18,856 bases of DNA from a bacterium (GTDB lineage Bacteria > Babelota > Babeliae > Babelales > RVW-14): contig JAHFBQ010000019.1 in NCBI GenBank assembly GCA_023249935.1, positions 1-18,856 of the forward strand. The letters are read 5' to 3'. Below, piece after piece: positions 1-7,341 of this stretch (its first letter is position 1; each line of letters opens with the position of its first letter). The position numbers and the translations under genes are program-made. The notes below the pieces were generated by a model. That model did no database searches. It had not been told where the DNA came from and saw only the letters and a program-made list of their open reading frames with translations.

Positions 1-2
1 AG

Positions 3-533
3 GGTGATCACGCCATCAGCTACTACTTAACGCTACCGATACCCCCTGCACTTGTTTTCATTCGTATGCTTGTATACAATGCGCTGTTTTTTACAGCAGT
101 GTGCTTAGTTCTTTTTCCTGTCTGTAACCTGTTTTTACCAGCACCCATCATCTACAGCACGATTCATTGGCCAAAGTTTATTGCGACATTGCTATGCACA
201 AATTTTTTTCACGGGGCGCTTATTTTATGGTCAGCAACCTGTGTAGCTGATATGCGCATGCTAGGCAAAGTTTGGTCGCGATTACTCCATCCACTCTGGT
301 TTTTTGGGGGTTTTCAATTTACCTGGGCAGCCGCGTGCAAGAAATCGGTATGGCTTGGGTATCTGGTACTGATCAACCCTCTGATGCATGCTACCGAAGG
401 AATGCGTAGTGCATTGATAGGTGGTGAAGGATATTTACCATTCTGGGTATCAACAACAATGCTTACTGGTACAACAGTGCTTATGATGGTACATGCTATT
501 GCACGTTTCAAACGACGACTTGATGTGGTGTGA
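3..533 (+). CDS. ABC-2 type transporter permease, C-terminal part (5' end outside window)
   Basis: The reading frame is open to the left edge (first full codon at 3), so the ATG at 66 is unlikely to be the true start; about 176 residues are visible. The protein is strongly hydrophobic with four or so membrane segments. Near the end it has the motif INPLMHATEGMRSAL, which matches the NP(L/M)-x(3-4)-E-x-(M/L)-R signature near the last transmembrane helices of ABC-2 permeases (polysaccharide, teichoic-acid or drug exporters). It would form the membrane channel for a separate ATP-binding subunit, presumably encoded upstream outside the window. A short basic tail (RFKRRLDVV) ends it in the cytoplasm. 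The family call is fairly secure; the substrate cannot be deduced. Confidence 0.75.
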   Translation, partial: GDHAISYYLTLPIPPALVFIRMLVYNALFFTAVCLVLFPVCNLFLPAPIIYSTIHWPKFIATLLCTNFFHGALILWSATCVADMRMLGKVWSRLLHPLWFFGGFQFTWAAACKKSVWLGYLVLINPLMHATEGMRSALIGGEGYLPFWVSTTMLTGTTVLMMVHAIARFKRRLDVV

Positions 534-579
534 GAGCCACACCCCATCGTCCTATCACCATATCAAGTAACTATTTTTA

Positions 580-610
580 GGATGGATCCCAGCTCATAGG
601 CTTGGATGAC
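580..610. repeat. Decayed copy of the window's palindromic repeat
   Basis: The core TGGATCCCAGC, then six bases, then GCTTGGATGAC, follows the layout of the two perfect repeat copies at 17780-17811 and 18123-18154 (TGGATCCCAGC, spacer, GCTGGGACGAC). The internal stem CCCAGC/GCTTGG carries one mismatch. It lies just downstream of the permease gene, in non-coding DNA. Confidence 0.5.
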
Positions 611-645
611 AAACTACATCAAATACTCAATTTAGAAATATTTGC

Positions 646-711
646 TTGTCTAGAAAGAACAAACCAAGGCCGAGATTTTCATTCCGGCCTTGGTTTGTTC
701 TTTCTAGACAA
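646..711. repeat. Long perfect hairpin (27-bp stem, 12-nt loop)
   Basis: Bases 646-672 are the exact reverse complement of 685-711, with loop 673-684. It lies between the 3' ends of the convergent permease (+) and glnN (-) genes, so a two-way transcription barrier is the simplest role. However, no T tract follows on either strand, so it is not a textbook intrinsic terminator. The stem is far longer than a terminator needs. A palindromic mobile element or an RNase III substrate are alternatives. Confidence 0.7.
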
Positions 712-742
712 CCCGTCGCAGGCGCAAAGCGCCGGAGATGGG
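712..742 (-). terminator. Candidate glnN 3' stem-loop
   Basis: 712-717 pairs with 737-742 (one G-U), and GGCGC 721-725 pairs with GCGCC 729-733 around an AAA loop, separated by a symmetric 3x3 internal loop. It starts four bases after the glnN stop codon on the minus strand. The following bases on that strand (GGGTTGTC) lack a real U tract, so termination is only inferred. Confidence 0.35.
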
Positions 743-746
743 TTAA

Positions 747-2846
747 TTAGCTATGTAACAACTGATCATACGTTGGCATCGGCCAGCGATGGTGCGAAAC
801 AAGCTTCTCAAGTGCATCAACAGCAGCACGCAGTCCCCTGATCTCTTCTTTGATTTCAAGTGGTACAGGTGTCGCTTCATGAGCTGCAACCAGTTCTTCA
901 AGCTTAGCAGCATGCGTATGTGCCGTTGCCAAGTTCTCATCAATGCGCTGAATGGTCTGTCCGAAAAGCGTTGCACTACTGGTAACACCGGCTATTTTCA
1001 GGTCCTGTTTGGTCTGACAAAGATGGTGCAAGTAGGCGGTACAGGCTGGTACGATGTGCTGATGAAAGAGTGTTAACGCAGTACGACCTTCAAGTTGTGC
1101 TGTCTGTTCATACTGAGCTCTGAAGATTTTTTTGCGCGAACAGATTTCTTCTATGGTCATAACACCATTGAGTAGATCGATTGTTTTTTGATTTTCATAT
1201 TCACTGAGTGCTTCATAGGTTGAACCATAGTTACTCAATCCGCGTTCGATCGACTCTTTGTGCCAAGCCTCACTGTAGTTGTTACCGTTGCATATGACAT
1301 ATGAGTAACGTCTAAAGGTACTACGGACCAATTCGCTCACCGCTTCGTCATGGGGTTTAACAGTCAGTGAGCTTTGTAATTGTTCTGTAAGTTGTTCCAT
1401 CGCTTGCGCAACAGCGGTATTGAGGATGGCGATAACATGAGCGGTATGAGTGCTTGATCCAACCGCACGGAACTCAAATTTATTGTTTACAAACGCAAAT
1501 GGACTCGTACGGTTGCGATCGGTCAAATCGATCAGAACATCTTTGAACGGCAACTGGTTATTGGTCAGTCCTGTGCGATGAATAAATATTTTCGCAGCGG
1601 TTTGCTCGTACTCACGCAGATATTCAGTAAGTCCTTGTCCTAAGTGAACAGCAACGATTGATGGAGGCGCTTCGTGGCCACCAAGACGGAAATCATTACT
1701 GTATGAACCGATTGCAGCGCGCAGCAACCCGTTGTTAGTAGCAACTGCTTGTAGAATCGCAGCTAACAGGACAGGAAAAGTCCCCTTGCCATCATCATTA
1801 TTCGGGTCAAGTAGGTTGAGACCCATGTCGGTTGCGAGCGACCAGTTACAATGTTTACCCGAGCCGTTGATGCCGTGGAACGGTTTTTCATGAAGTACCG
1901 CAACAAGACCGTGCTTGCGAGCTATTGATTTAAGCAAATGCATGAGCCAACTGTTCTGGCTGCTTGCCTGAATGCTGCGACTAAACTGAGCTGCAAATTC
2001 ATATTGTTGTGGCGCTACTTCGCCATGGCGGGTTTTGATGATGATGCCAGCTTGCTGTGCGAGGCGATCGACCTCTTCCATGAAGCGGTGTACACGTTCA
2101 TCCATTGGTGCGTAGTATAAATCACTGAACTGTTGGTCTTTTAGCGCTGCAGCACCAAATACGGTGCGTTCACATGCTTGTAAGTCGGGTCGTTTGGCGA
2201 CAACATGTTGGTCGAGTAAGAAAAATTCTTGTTCGATGCCAAGGGTTGGGATAACACTGCGAGCTCGTACTTCAAGCAGTTGTAAAAGCCGTGATGCAGC
2301 CTTGCCAAGGCGTTCTTCTGAACGTAAGAGTGGAATTTTGAAGTCAAGCGATTTACCATCGATGCTATAAAAAAGGGCCGGAACATACAAAGTTGTACGA
2401 TCGGCCTGTTTATCGAGGAACGGAGGATTGTAGATATCCCAGAGCAGGTAACCACGAGCTTGTGCAGTTTGACGCATGTTACCATTGGGGAATGATGACC
2501 CATCAGTTTCAGACATCAAAAGGTTGTAGGCTGAAAAAAGATTGATCAACGTGTTTGGTGCAAGGCGCTCAACAAACGCTTCTTCCTTTGTACCCAGGGT
2601 GCCGCGCAGTGGTAAAAACCAATGACTGAAGTGTGTTGCCCCGTGTTCAACAGCCCAAATCTTTAAAGATTCAGCTATCTTTGATAGCGCATTGAGTGAA
2701 AGCCGCTGTTGGCCCAGCTGTGCTGCCTCAAATTCTTTTACAACATCGAGAGGCAACAATTGTTGCATGATATCGGTTGAAAAAACGGTCTGGATGCTAC
2801 TTGGTTTTGCGCGTAGCCCGAGTCGGGCTCCCTGTACATGTTCCAT
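747..2846 (-). CDS. glnN: Glutamine synthetase type III (GSIII)
   Basis: ATP-dependent ligation of ammonia to glutamate, cytoplasmic, the entry point of nitrogen assimilation. The 699 residues match the roughly 700-residue GSIII family, not the 360-470-residue GSI/GSII enzymes. Visible motifs: THFSHWFLPL (71-80), GIEQEFFLLD (203-212, metal/substrate glutamates), GEVAPQQYEFA (275-285), GINGSGKHCNWS (325-336), FRLGGHEAPPS (386-396), DRNRTSPFAF (443-452) and NKFEFRAVGSS (455-465). The last third is helical, as usual for this family. The N-terminus is short before the conserved block. The start at 2846 has a good SD (AAAAGGG, about 5 nt from ATG). It is a single gene, convergent with the permease and divergent from trxA; no PII or other nitrogen genes are nearby. 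Fold and reaction are confident. Confidence 0.95.
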   Translation of the reverse strand: MEHVQGARLGLRAKPSSIQTVFSTDIMQQLLPLDVVKEFEAAQLGQQRLSLNALSKIAESLKIWAVEHGATHFSHWFLPLRGTLGTKEEAFVERLAPNTLINLFSAYNLLMSETDGSSFPNGNMRQTAQARGYLLWDIYNPPFLDKQADRTTLYVPALFYSIDGKSLDFKIPLLRSEERLGKAASRLLQLLEVRARSVIPTLGIEQEFFLLDQHVVAKRPDLQACERTVFGAAALKDQQFSDLYYAPMDERVHRFMEEVDRLAQQAGIIIKTRHGEVAPQQYEFAAQFSRSIQASSQNSWLMHLLKSIARKHGLVAVLHEKPFHGINGSGKHCNWSLATDMGLNLLDPNNDDGKGTFPVLLAAILQAVATNNGLLRAAIGSYSNDFRLGGHEAPPSIVAVHLGQGLTEYLREYEQTAAKIFIHRTGLTNNQLPFKDVLIDLTDRNRTSPFAFVNNKFEFRAVGSSTHTAHVIAILNTAVAQAMEQLTEQLQSSLTVKPHDEAVSELVRSTFRRYSYVICNGNNYSEAWHKESIERGLSNYGSTYEALSEYENQKTIDLLNGVMTIEEICSRKKIFRAQYEQTAQLEGRTALTLFHQHIVPACTAYLHHLCQTKQDLKIAGVTSSATLFGQTIQRIDENLATAHTHAAKLEELVAAHEATPVPLEIKEEIRGLRAAVDALEKLVSHHRWPMPTYDQLLHS

Positions 2847-2896
2847 ATAAACCCTTTTCGTTTGTTGCCATAATTTTGAGCAAGCAATTGTGCTTG

Positions 2897-2925
2897 AGAC
2901 TACGGCGGGTGCATAGAAATGTCAA
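2897..2925 (-). promoter_or_regulatory. Candidate glnN promoter with overlapping palindrome
   Basis: On the minus strand a perfect -35 TTGACA (2925-2920) is followed after 17 bp by TAGTCT (2902-2897), a weak -10. Immediately downstream lies the inverted repeat CAAGCA-ATTG-TGCTTG (2881-2896), around the expected transcription start, as an operator might. This would give a leader of about 45 nt. Confidence 0.35.
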
Positions 2926-3084
2926 AGAATTATGCGGTTGTTTACTGGTTATAATGAGAGTCTTGCTAGAAGTATGTACGAGCACTTCTCTTTGAGAGTT
3001 TATTGGGGTACGATGAGGGAAAATTGGACATTGGAACTTGGATAAAAGATTAACTAAGTAAAGAGGAATCTTGACACTATTACT

Positions 3085-3099
3085 ACGTCGTCCCGGCAG
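3085..3099. repeat. Fragment of the palindromic repeat family
   Basis: CGTCGTCCC followed by GGCAGG matches one end of the repeat at 17780-17811 (CGTCGTCCCAGCGCAGG) with a two-base gap. The rest of the palindrome is absent. At 15 bases this may be chance, but the position in a non-coding gap is typical for a remnant. Confidence 0.3.
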
Positions 3100-3150
3100 G
3101 TATATAGTCAATGAATTTTCTTGAACCAATTAGAATCGGAAAGGTAAAAT

Positions 3151-3471
3151 ATGTCAGAAGTAGTTTCTGGAGCAAGTTTTGATACCAAGGTTATCCAATC
3201 AAAGCTACCTGTCGTTGTAGATTTTTATGCGGCGTGGTGTGGGCCGTGTCGTCAGATGGCACCAATTTTTGATCAAGTGAGTCAAGAAGTAGGTGCAACG
3301 TGCACTCTCGTCAAAGTTAACATCGATGATGATCGTGACTTGGCAATCAAGTATGGTGTTTCGTCGATTCCCACCTTGCTATTCTTTAAAAACGGAACAG
3401 TAGTGGCGAAGGAAACCGGTTTTATAAGCAAAGATGTGCTTTCAGAAAAAGTAGCAGCGCTTTGTAAGTAG
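3151..3471 (+). CDS. trxA: Thioredoxin
   Basis: Small cytoplasmic disulfide reductase that keeps target proteins reduced, itself recharged by thioredoxin reductase (not in this window). At 106 residues it is the usual thioredoxin length. The active site WCGPC is at 29-33 within DFYAAWCGPC, the buried Asp (D24) is present, and the cis-proline loop is SIPT (P74). One extra cysteine (C51) and a near-terminal C105 are outside the active site. The SD GGAAAGG is about 7 nt before the ATG. It stands alone, divergent from glnN and convergent with the yqgF gene. All catalytic features are intact. Confidence 0.96.
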   Translation: MSEVVSGASFDTKVIQSKLPVVVDFYAAWCGPCRQMAPIFDQVSQEVGATCTLVKVNIDDDRDLAIKYGVSSIPTLLFFKNGTVVAKETGFISKDVLSEKVAALCK

Positions 3472-3483
3472 CCCAGAGTTAAT

Positions 3484-3529
3484 GATGGAAGAAAATCTCG
3501 ATGATCTCTCTCTGAGACTTTCTTCCATC
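3484..3529. terminator. Stem-loop between convergent trxA and yqgF
   Basis: 3484-3494 pairs perfectly with 3519-3529 (11 bp). After one A/C mismatch TCTC 3496-3499 pairs with GAGA 3514-3517. It lies just after the trxA stop and about 40 bases from the end of the opposing gene, so it could act for both. No strong T tract follows. Confidence 0.45.
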
Positions 3530-3570
3530 TGTCCTTACAAAGTAAAAAATGTACTTATCGGCCTTAACAC

Positions 3571-4002
3571 TCAGGAACTCATCATACTTAGATGATCTAA
3601 GTAGTTTTGTAAGACAAACGCCGCAGCTTTAGCGTGCTGCATTAGCTTTTCTTCTTTTGAAAGCGGTCCCTTATTTAACGCAGCAGCTCGCTTTGAACTA
3701 AGCCGTTCATCCCACAAAACCCAGCGTAACTCCGTAAACCCAGCATCAATTGCAAGCTTTTCAAGACGAACTGCCTCTGCACGAATTTTTTTCGTCTGAT
3801 CGCTATCGCTACCACCACCGATGGTAATTGGCAAACCAACAACAACGGCCTCAATCGGCTCTTGAGCAAGAAGCACAAGCAATCCCTTATCAAAATCTGC
3901 CGTTGCAAATGTTTTGAGTGGCTTTGCCGCAATTTTAAGAAAATCAGAAGCAGCAACACCAACCCAGGCATCACCAAGATCCAGCCCAATGATTTTTTTC
4001 AT
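3571..4002 (-). CDS. ruvX: YqgF/RuvX-type Holliday junction resolvase-like protein
   Basis: RNase H-fold protein of the YqgF family, implicated in pre-16S rRNA 5' processing and in Holliday-junction-type activity. With the start at 4002 the length is 143 residues, normal for the family. Motifs: IGLDLGDAWVGVA near the N-terminus (first acidic residue), VVVGLPI in the middle, and WDERLSS in the second half (second acidic site). An in-frame start six codons upstream (4020) is possible. I prefer MKKIIGLDLG because AAAGAG sits at SD distance before it and the family normally starts 3-5 residues before the IGLD strand. Divergent from polA, sharing a 151-bp intergenic region. Confidence 0.9.
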   Translation of the reverse strand: MKKIIGLDLGDAWVGVAASDFLKIAAKPLKTFATADFDKGLLVLLAQEPIEAVVVGLPITIGGGSDSDQTKKIRAEAVRLEKLAIDAGFTELRWVLWDERLSSKRAAALNKGPLSKEEKLMQHAKAAAFVLQNYLDHLSMMSS

Positions 4003-4076
4003 AAACACTCTTTCAATCAAGATTGAGAAAATCGAAGGCTACCAAAAAACCGTTGTGGTTACAACCGCACCTCAAT

Positions 4077-4105
4077 TTGACACCCTCACTCTTGACCGGC
4101 ATCAT
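4077..4105 (+). promoter_or_regulatory. Candidate polA promoter
   Basis: A perfect -35 TTGACA (4077-4082), 17-bp spacer, then CATCAT (4100-4105, 4 of 6 to TATAAT). It lies 49 bases before the polA ATG in the intergenic region shared with ruvX. Confidence 0.4.
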
Positions 4106-4153
4106 AGCAAGTAATCGTCTCATCAGCTCCCTTACCAACGTAGTGAAGAGTAC

Positions 4154-6895
4154 ATGAAAAATAAAATTATGATCCACCCAGAAGCACTGTTTCTTATCGA
4201 TGGTTCCTATCTTTTATATCGCTCATACTTTGCCCTCAAAGCTCTGCAAACCTCCACCGGCGTCCCAACCAATGCGGTATTCGGATTCTGTCGAGCGCTT
4301 AAAAAATTACTCGACACCTTCAAGCCATCGCATCTCGCAATCGTCTGGGATAGCAAAGGCGGCTCATTTCGTAATATAACTTACCCCGCCTACAAAGCAC
4401 ATCGCCCAGCACCACCGAGCGATCTCATGCAACAAAAAGAACTCATCATGCAGTTTATCGACATTGTTGGCATGCCAAACGTGGCAATGATCGGCTACGA
4501 AGCTGATGATCTACTCGCCACTCTGGCACGGCAACATGTCGCCCCACAAACAGTGATTGTATGCGCAGACAAAGACATGTACCAACTGCTTGATGACCCA
4601 ACGGTATTAATCACCGACCTCTTCAAAGATGAAATTTTTGATGCCGCCACTTACACGCAGCGCAAAGGCTATCCACCAAGAAAGATACCGTTCTATCACG
4701 CACTGATCGGCGATGCTTCGGACAACATTCCTGGCGTACGCGGCATTGGTGAAAAATCTGCTACCGAGTTGGTACAAGCATTCGATTCATTAGATGATTT
4801 ATACAAACATCTTGGCAGAGTTGACAAAACACGCATAAAAACAGCACTCACTGCACATGAGGCGGATGCACGCCTCAGCCTTGATCTATTTCAACTTGCT
4901 AACGCCCCACTCAACATGTCGCTGAAAGATTTCGCATTCGCTCCTGAACAATGGAACCGCGCACAAGATTTTTTCCAGACATATGAGTTTTCAAGTCTTG
5001 CTAGCACCATCACCGCCCCGGTTGAAAAAGCTCAACAGGACTTTTCCAAAGTGGTAAAAACCCAGGGATGGAAGTGCACCATCATCGAAACTGAAGCAGC
5101 AGTTAAAACGTTATACGAGCAGCTATGCAAAGCAAAGATCTATAGCTTTGATACCGAAACTACCGGTCTTGATCAAAACAGCAACATGGTTGGCATGGCA
5201 TTTTGCTATGAACCTGGAGAGGCATTTTATCTTCCGTTCGCACACCCAGCAGAGGGCACACACAAAAATTTAGATCTGGCAAAAACATTGGCAACGTTGA
5301 AAGACACGCTCGAAAACGACAAGCACCACAAAGTACTTCAGCATGCAAAGTTTGATGAGCACATCATTCATCGCTACGGCATCATGACACGCGGCGTAGT
5401 GTTTGATACCCTGATCGCAGCAAGCTTGGTCAAACAGAATTGGTCTTCCATCGGTCTAAAAGAGCTTTCCATGCGCCTTCTCAACGAACGCATGGAAACC
5501 TATGATGAAGTAGTTGGCAAACGATACAAACATTTTGGTTTGGTGCCAACTGAACATGCCGCCACCTACGGCGCCCACGATGCCCGCCAAACACTTGCTC
5601 TCATGCCCATACTCGAGAAGATGCTCCACGAACACAAAGAACTTGAAACCTATTTCTACACCATTGATATGCCATTTTCTGATTTACTCTTCCGCATGGA
5701 ATTAGTTGGCATTTTACTCGACCCTCAGGTGATGGCTAAGGTTGATGAGCAGGTTGCCGAAGAAATCAAGCTCACTGAAGAAAAATTAAACGCCGCAGTA
5801 CCAACCAAACAGCTTAGCATTGGCGAAGAGCCAAGATTTAACTTCAACTCACCGCGCCAGATTGAATTTTTACTGTTTGATGTACTCAAATTGCCCGTTG
5901 TCAGCAAGACATCAAAGGGCAGCAGATCAACGGATCAGGAAGTTTTAGAAAAATTATCTAAGATACATTTCATCCCAAGCCTTATCGTAAAATATCGCGA
6001 ACTAGCCAAGCTGCGCAGCACGTACACGCAACCACTACCAAAAGAAATCAATCCCACAACAGGCAGAATCCACACTACCTTCAGCCAGACCTTGGTAGCG
6101 ACAGGACGGCTTTCAAGCTCAAACCCAAATCTACAAAATATCCCTACCTCCTCCGGCTACGGGCATGCGGTCAGAAGCGCTTTTATAGCAGCGCCGGGAC
6201 ATCTACTTCTATCGGCCGACTACTCGCAAATTGAGTTGCGCGTGCTTGCACACGTGACCGGAGATCAGGCGCTGTGCGACGCGTTTAACCATGACCTCGA
6301 TATACACATAAAAACAGCATCCCAACTTCTCAACATTCCTCAAGATCAAGTAACGCAGGAACAACGTCAGATCGGCAAAAAAATCAATTTTAGCATCATG
6401 TATGGCCTCACTCCGTATGGCCTAGCACAGGATATGAACATTTCTCACAAAGAGGCAAAAAGTTATATCGATACCTATCTGTCAACGTATCATCGTGTAA
6501 AAGAGTGGATGGATGAAACAGTGGAAGCGGCCAAACAGAGCGGCTATGTCAGCTCACTATGGGGCCGTCGACGTTATATTCCAGACCTGAACGATAAAAA
6601 TCGTTCGGTGTTTGAAGCAGCGCGCCGCGTTGCGATTAATACGCCAATTCAAGGCACCAGCGCAGATCTTATGAAAATAGCAATGCTGCGTGTTGATGCG
6701 GCAATCACAACACAAAAACTCCAAGCCAAGCTACTCCTGCAAATTCATGATGAAATCATTTTAGAAGTTCCAGAAAATGAAAAGAGTCTAGTTGAAACCA
6801 TTGTGCGACAAGCAATGGAGCATGCGGTGAGCTGGCGCATTCCGCTGAAAGTCGCATTGCGTACGGGTAAGAACTGGGGTGAGATCACAAAATAA
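4154..6895 (+). CDS. polA: DNA polymerase I
   Basis: Gap filling, primer removal and repair synthesis. The 913 residues carry all three classical domains. 5'-3' exonuclease (about 10-290): FLIDGSYLLYRSYFA with D16, YEADD (115-119), CADKDMYQLL (137-146), GDASDNIPG (186-194). 3'-5' exonuclease (about 305-500): FDTET (D333, E335), KFDEH (D401), YGAHDA (D476), so all proofreading acids appear present, unlike Taq- or Bacillus-type enzymes that lost them. Polymerase (about 505-913): motif A LSADYSQIELR (D689), O-helix RQIGKKINFSIMYG (738-751, with F746 and Y750), motif C LQIHDE (D866). The start at 4154 has a modest GAAGAG upstream; the in-frame ATG at 4169 is an alternative. It has its own promoter region. 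Confidence 0.97.
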   Translation: MKNKIMIHPEALFLIDGSYLLYRSYFALKALQTSTGVPTNAVFGFCRALKKLLDTFKPSHLAIVWDSKGGSFRNITYPAYKAHRPAPPSDLMQQKELIMQFIDIVGMPNVAMIGYEADDLLATLARQHVAPQTVIVCADKDMYQLLDDPTVLITDLFKDEIFDAATYTQRKGYPPRKIPFYHALIGDASDNIPGVRGIGEKSATELVQAFDSLDDLYKHLGRVDKTRIKTALTAHEADARLSLDLFQLANAPLNMSLKDFAFAPEQWNRAQDFFQTYEFSSLASTITAPVEKAQQDFSKVVKTQGWKCTIIETEAAVKTLYEQLCKAKIYSFDTETTGLDQNSNMVGMAFCYEPGEAFYLPFAHPAEGTHKNLDLAKTLATLKDTLENDKHHKVLQHAKFDEHIIHRYGIMTRGVVFDTLIAASLVKQNWSSIGLKELSMRLLNERMETYDEVVGKRYKHFGLVPTEHAATYGAHDARQTLALMPILEKMLHEHKELETYFYTIDMPFSDLLFRMELVGILLDPQVMAKVDEQVAEEIKLTEEKLNAAVPTKQLSIGEEPRFNFNSPRQIEFLLFDVLKLPVVSKTSKGSRSTDQEVLEKLSKIHFIPSLIVKYRELAKLRSTYTQPLPKEINPTTGRIHTTFSQTLVATGRLSSSNPNLQNIPTSSGYGHAVRSAFIAAPGHLLLSADYSQIELRVLAHVTGDQALCDAFNHDLDIHIKTASQLLNIPQDQVTQEQRQIGKKINFSIMYGLTPYGLAQDMNISHKEAKSYIDTYLSTYHRVKEWMDETVEAAKQSGYVSSLWGRRRYIPDLNDKNRSVFEAARRVAINTPIQGTSADLMKIAMLRVDAAITTQKLQAKLLLQIHDEIILEVPENEKSLVETIVRQAMEHAVSWRIPLKVALRTGKNWGEITK

Positions 6896-6898
6896 GTT

Positions 6899-6927
6899 TT
6901 GACTTTTATGAAAAAAATCAGCAGAAT
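6899..6927 (+). promoter_or_regulatory. Candidate rpmA promoter
   Basis: TTGACT (6899-6904), 17 bp, CAGAAT (6922-6927, 4 of 6). It starts four bases after the polA stop, giving a leader of about 90 nt before rpmA. A small inverted repeat GTCTTT-TTTATG-AAAGAC (6933-6950) follows at the expected start of the transcript. Confidence 0.3.
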
Positions 6928-7015
6928 AATCGATGTCTTTTTTATGAAAGACCATGATTTAGCTGTTAAAGCTGAGTCTTTTCGCATCGTTAATAATAAG
7001 CGTTCAAGATGGTAA
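6908..7015 (+). CDS. Possible 35-residue small ORF upstream of rpmA
   Basis: An ATG at 6908 opens 35 codons (begins MKKISRIIDVFF, ends NNKRSRW) and stops at 7013-7015, nine bases before the rpmA start. The protein is basic with a hydrophobic front. I do not recognise it; it is not bL21, the usual neighbour of bL27, nor bL34 or bL36. There is no convincing SD before 6908, and the candidate rpmA promoter overlaps the 5' part, so it may be chance. An internal ATG at 6944 would give 23 residues. Confidence 0.2.
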   Translation: MKKISRIIDVFFMKDHDLAVKAESFRIVNNKRSRW

Positions 7016-7024
7016 GGATTTACG

Positions 7025-7288
7025 ATGGCAACGAGTAAAACGGGTGGTTCTACGACGAATAACCGCGAGAGTCAATCTAAGCGGTTAGGCGTTAAAAAAT
7101 TTGGTGGTGAAGTAATCGCCGCTGGTAATATTCTAATTCGTCAACGCGGTAGCAAGTTCTACCCAGGCGTTGGTGTTATGCGTGGCAAGGATGATACCTT
7201 ATTCGCTGTTACGGCTGGCTATATGAAGTTCTACACGGGCTTCAAGGGTCGTCGCTTTGTGAAGGTTACTCCTGAACGAGAAAATTAA
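7025..7288 (+). CDS. rpmA: 50S ribosomal protein bL27
   Basis: Large-subunit protein near the peptidyl transferase centre. At 87 residues it has the standard length. The core is a clear match: KRLGVKKFGGE, AAGNILIRQRG, KFYPG, the DDTLFAV strand and GRRFVKV. The N-terminus is MATSKTGGSTTNN rather than the common MAHKKGGGS, still keeping the GGS turn. It has a good SD (AAGGA, about 7 nt before ATG). Normally rplU (bL21) lies directly upstream; here polA does, so the rplU-rpmA pair has been split or rearranged. Confidence 0.96.
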   Translation: MATSKTGGSTTNNRESQSKRLGVKKFGGEVIAAGNILIRQRGSKFYPGVGVMRGKDDTLFAVTAGYMKFYTGFKGRRFVKVTPEREN

Positions 7289-7297
7289 AAAAAGGAT

Positions 7298-7324
7298 AAG
7301 CACTATTGAAAGATAGTGCTTTTA
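7298..7324 (+). terminator. Intrinsic terminator/attenuator between rpmA and secF
   Basis: AAGCACTAT (7298-7306) and ATAGTGCTT (7313-7321) form a perfect 9-bp stem with a 6-nt loop, and the transcript continues UUUUA. It ends rpmA transcripts or attenuates read-through into secF, whose start lies 18 bases on. Confidence 0.7.
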
Positions 7325-7341
7325 TACTTAGTGGAGAGACA

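Larger units (their letters stand above)
2847..3150. other. Gene-free divergent region between glnN and trxA
   Basis: These 304 bases contain no credible gene. They hold the candidate glnN promoter and palindrome (2881-2925) and a perfect plus-strand TATAAT at 2950-2955 with no good -35 that might serve trxA. They also hold a TTGACA at 3071-3076 with no -10 at proper spacing, and a fragment CGTCGTCCCGGCAGG (3085-3099) resembling the outer part of the 32-bp repeat found at 17.8/18.1 kb. Confidence 0.5.

Noticed and set aside
66..533. ATG at 66 as the true start of the permease gene
   Set aside because: The frame continues upstream to the window edge with membrane-protein-like sequence, and there is no SD before 66.
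602..841. 79-codon plus-strand ORF near the long hairpin
   Set aside because: It runs through the 27-bp hairpin and into the antisense of glnN; no SD or recognisable protein.
3071..3106. TTGACA ... TATATA as a trxA promoter
   Set aside because: The spacer is 24 bp, too long for a sigma-70 promoter.
2797..3129. 110-codon minus-strand ORF over the glnN-trxA region
   Set aside because: Overlaps the glnN start and the promoter region in another frame; no SD and no coherent protein character.
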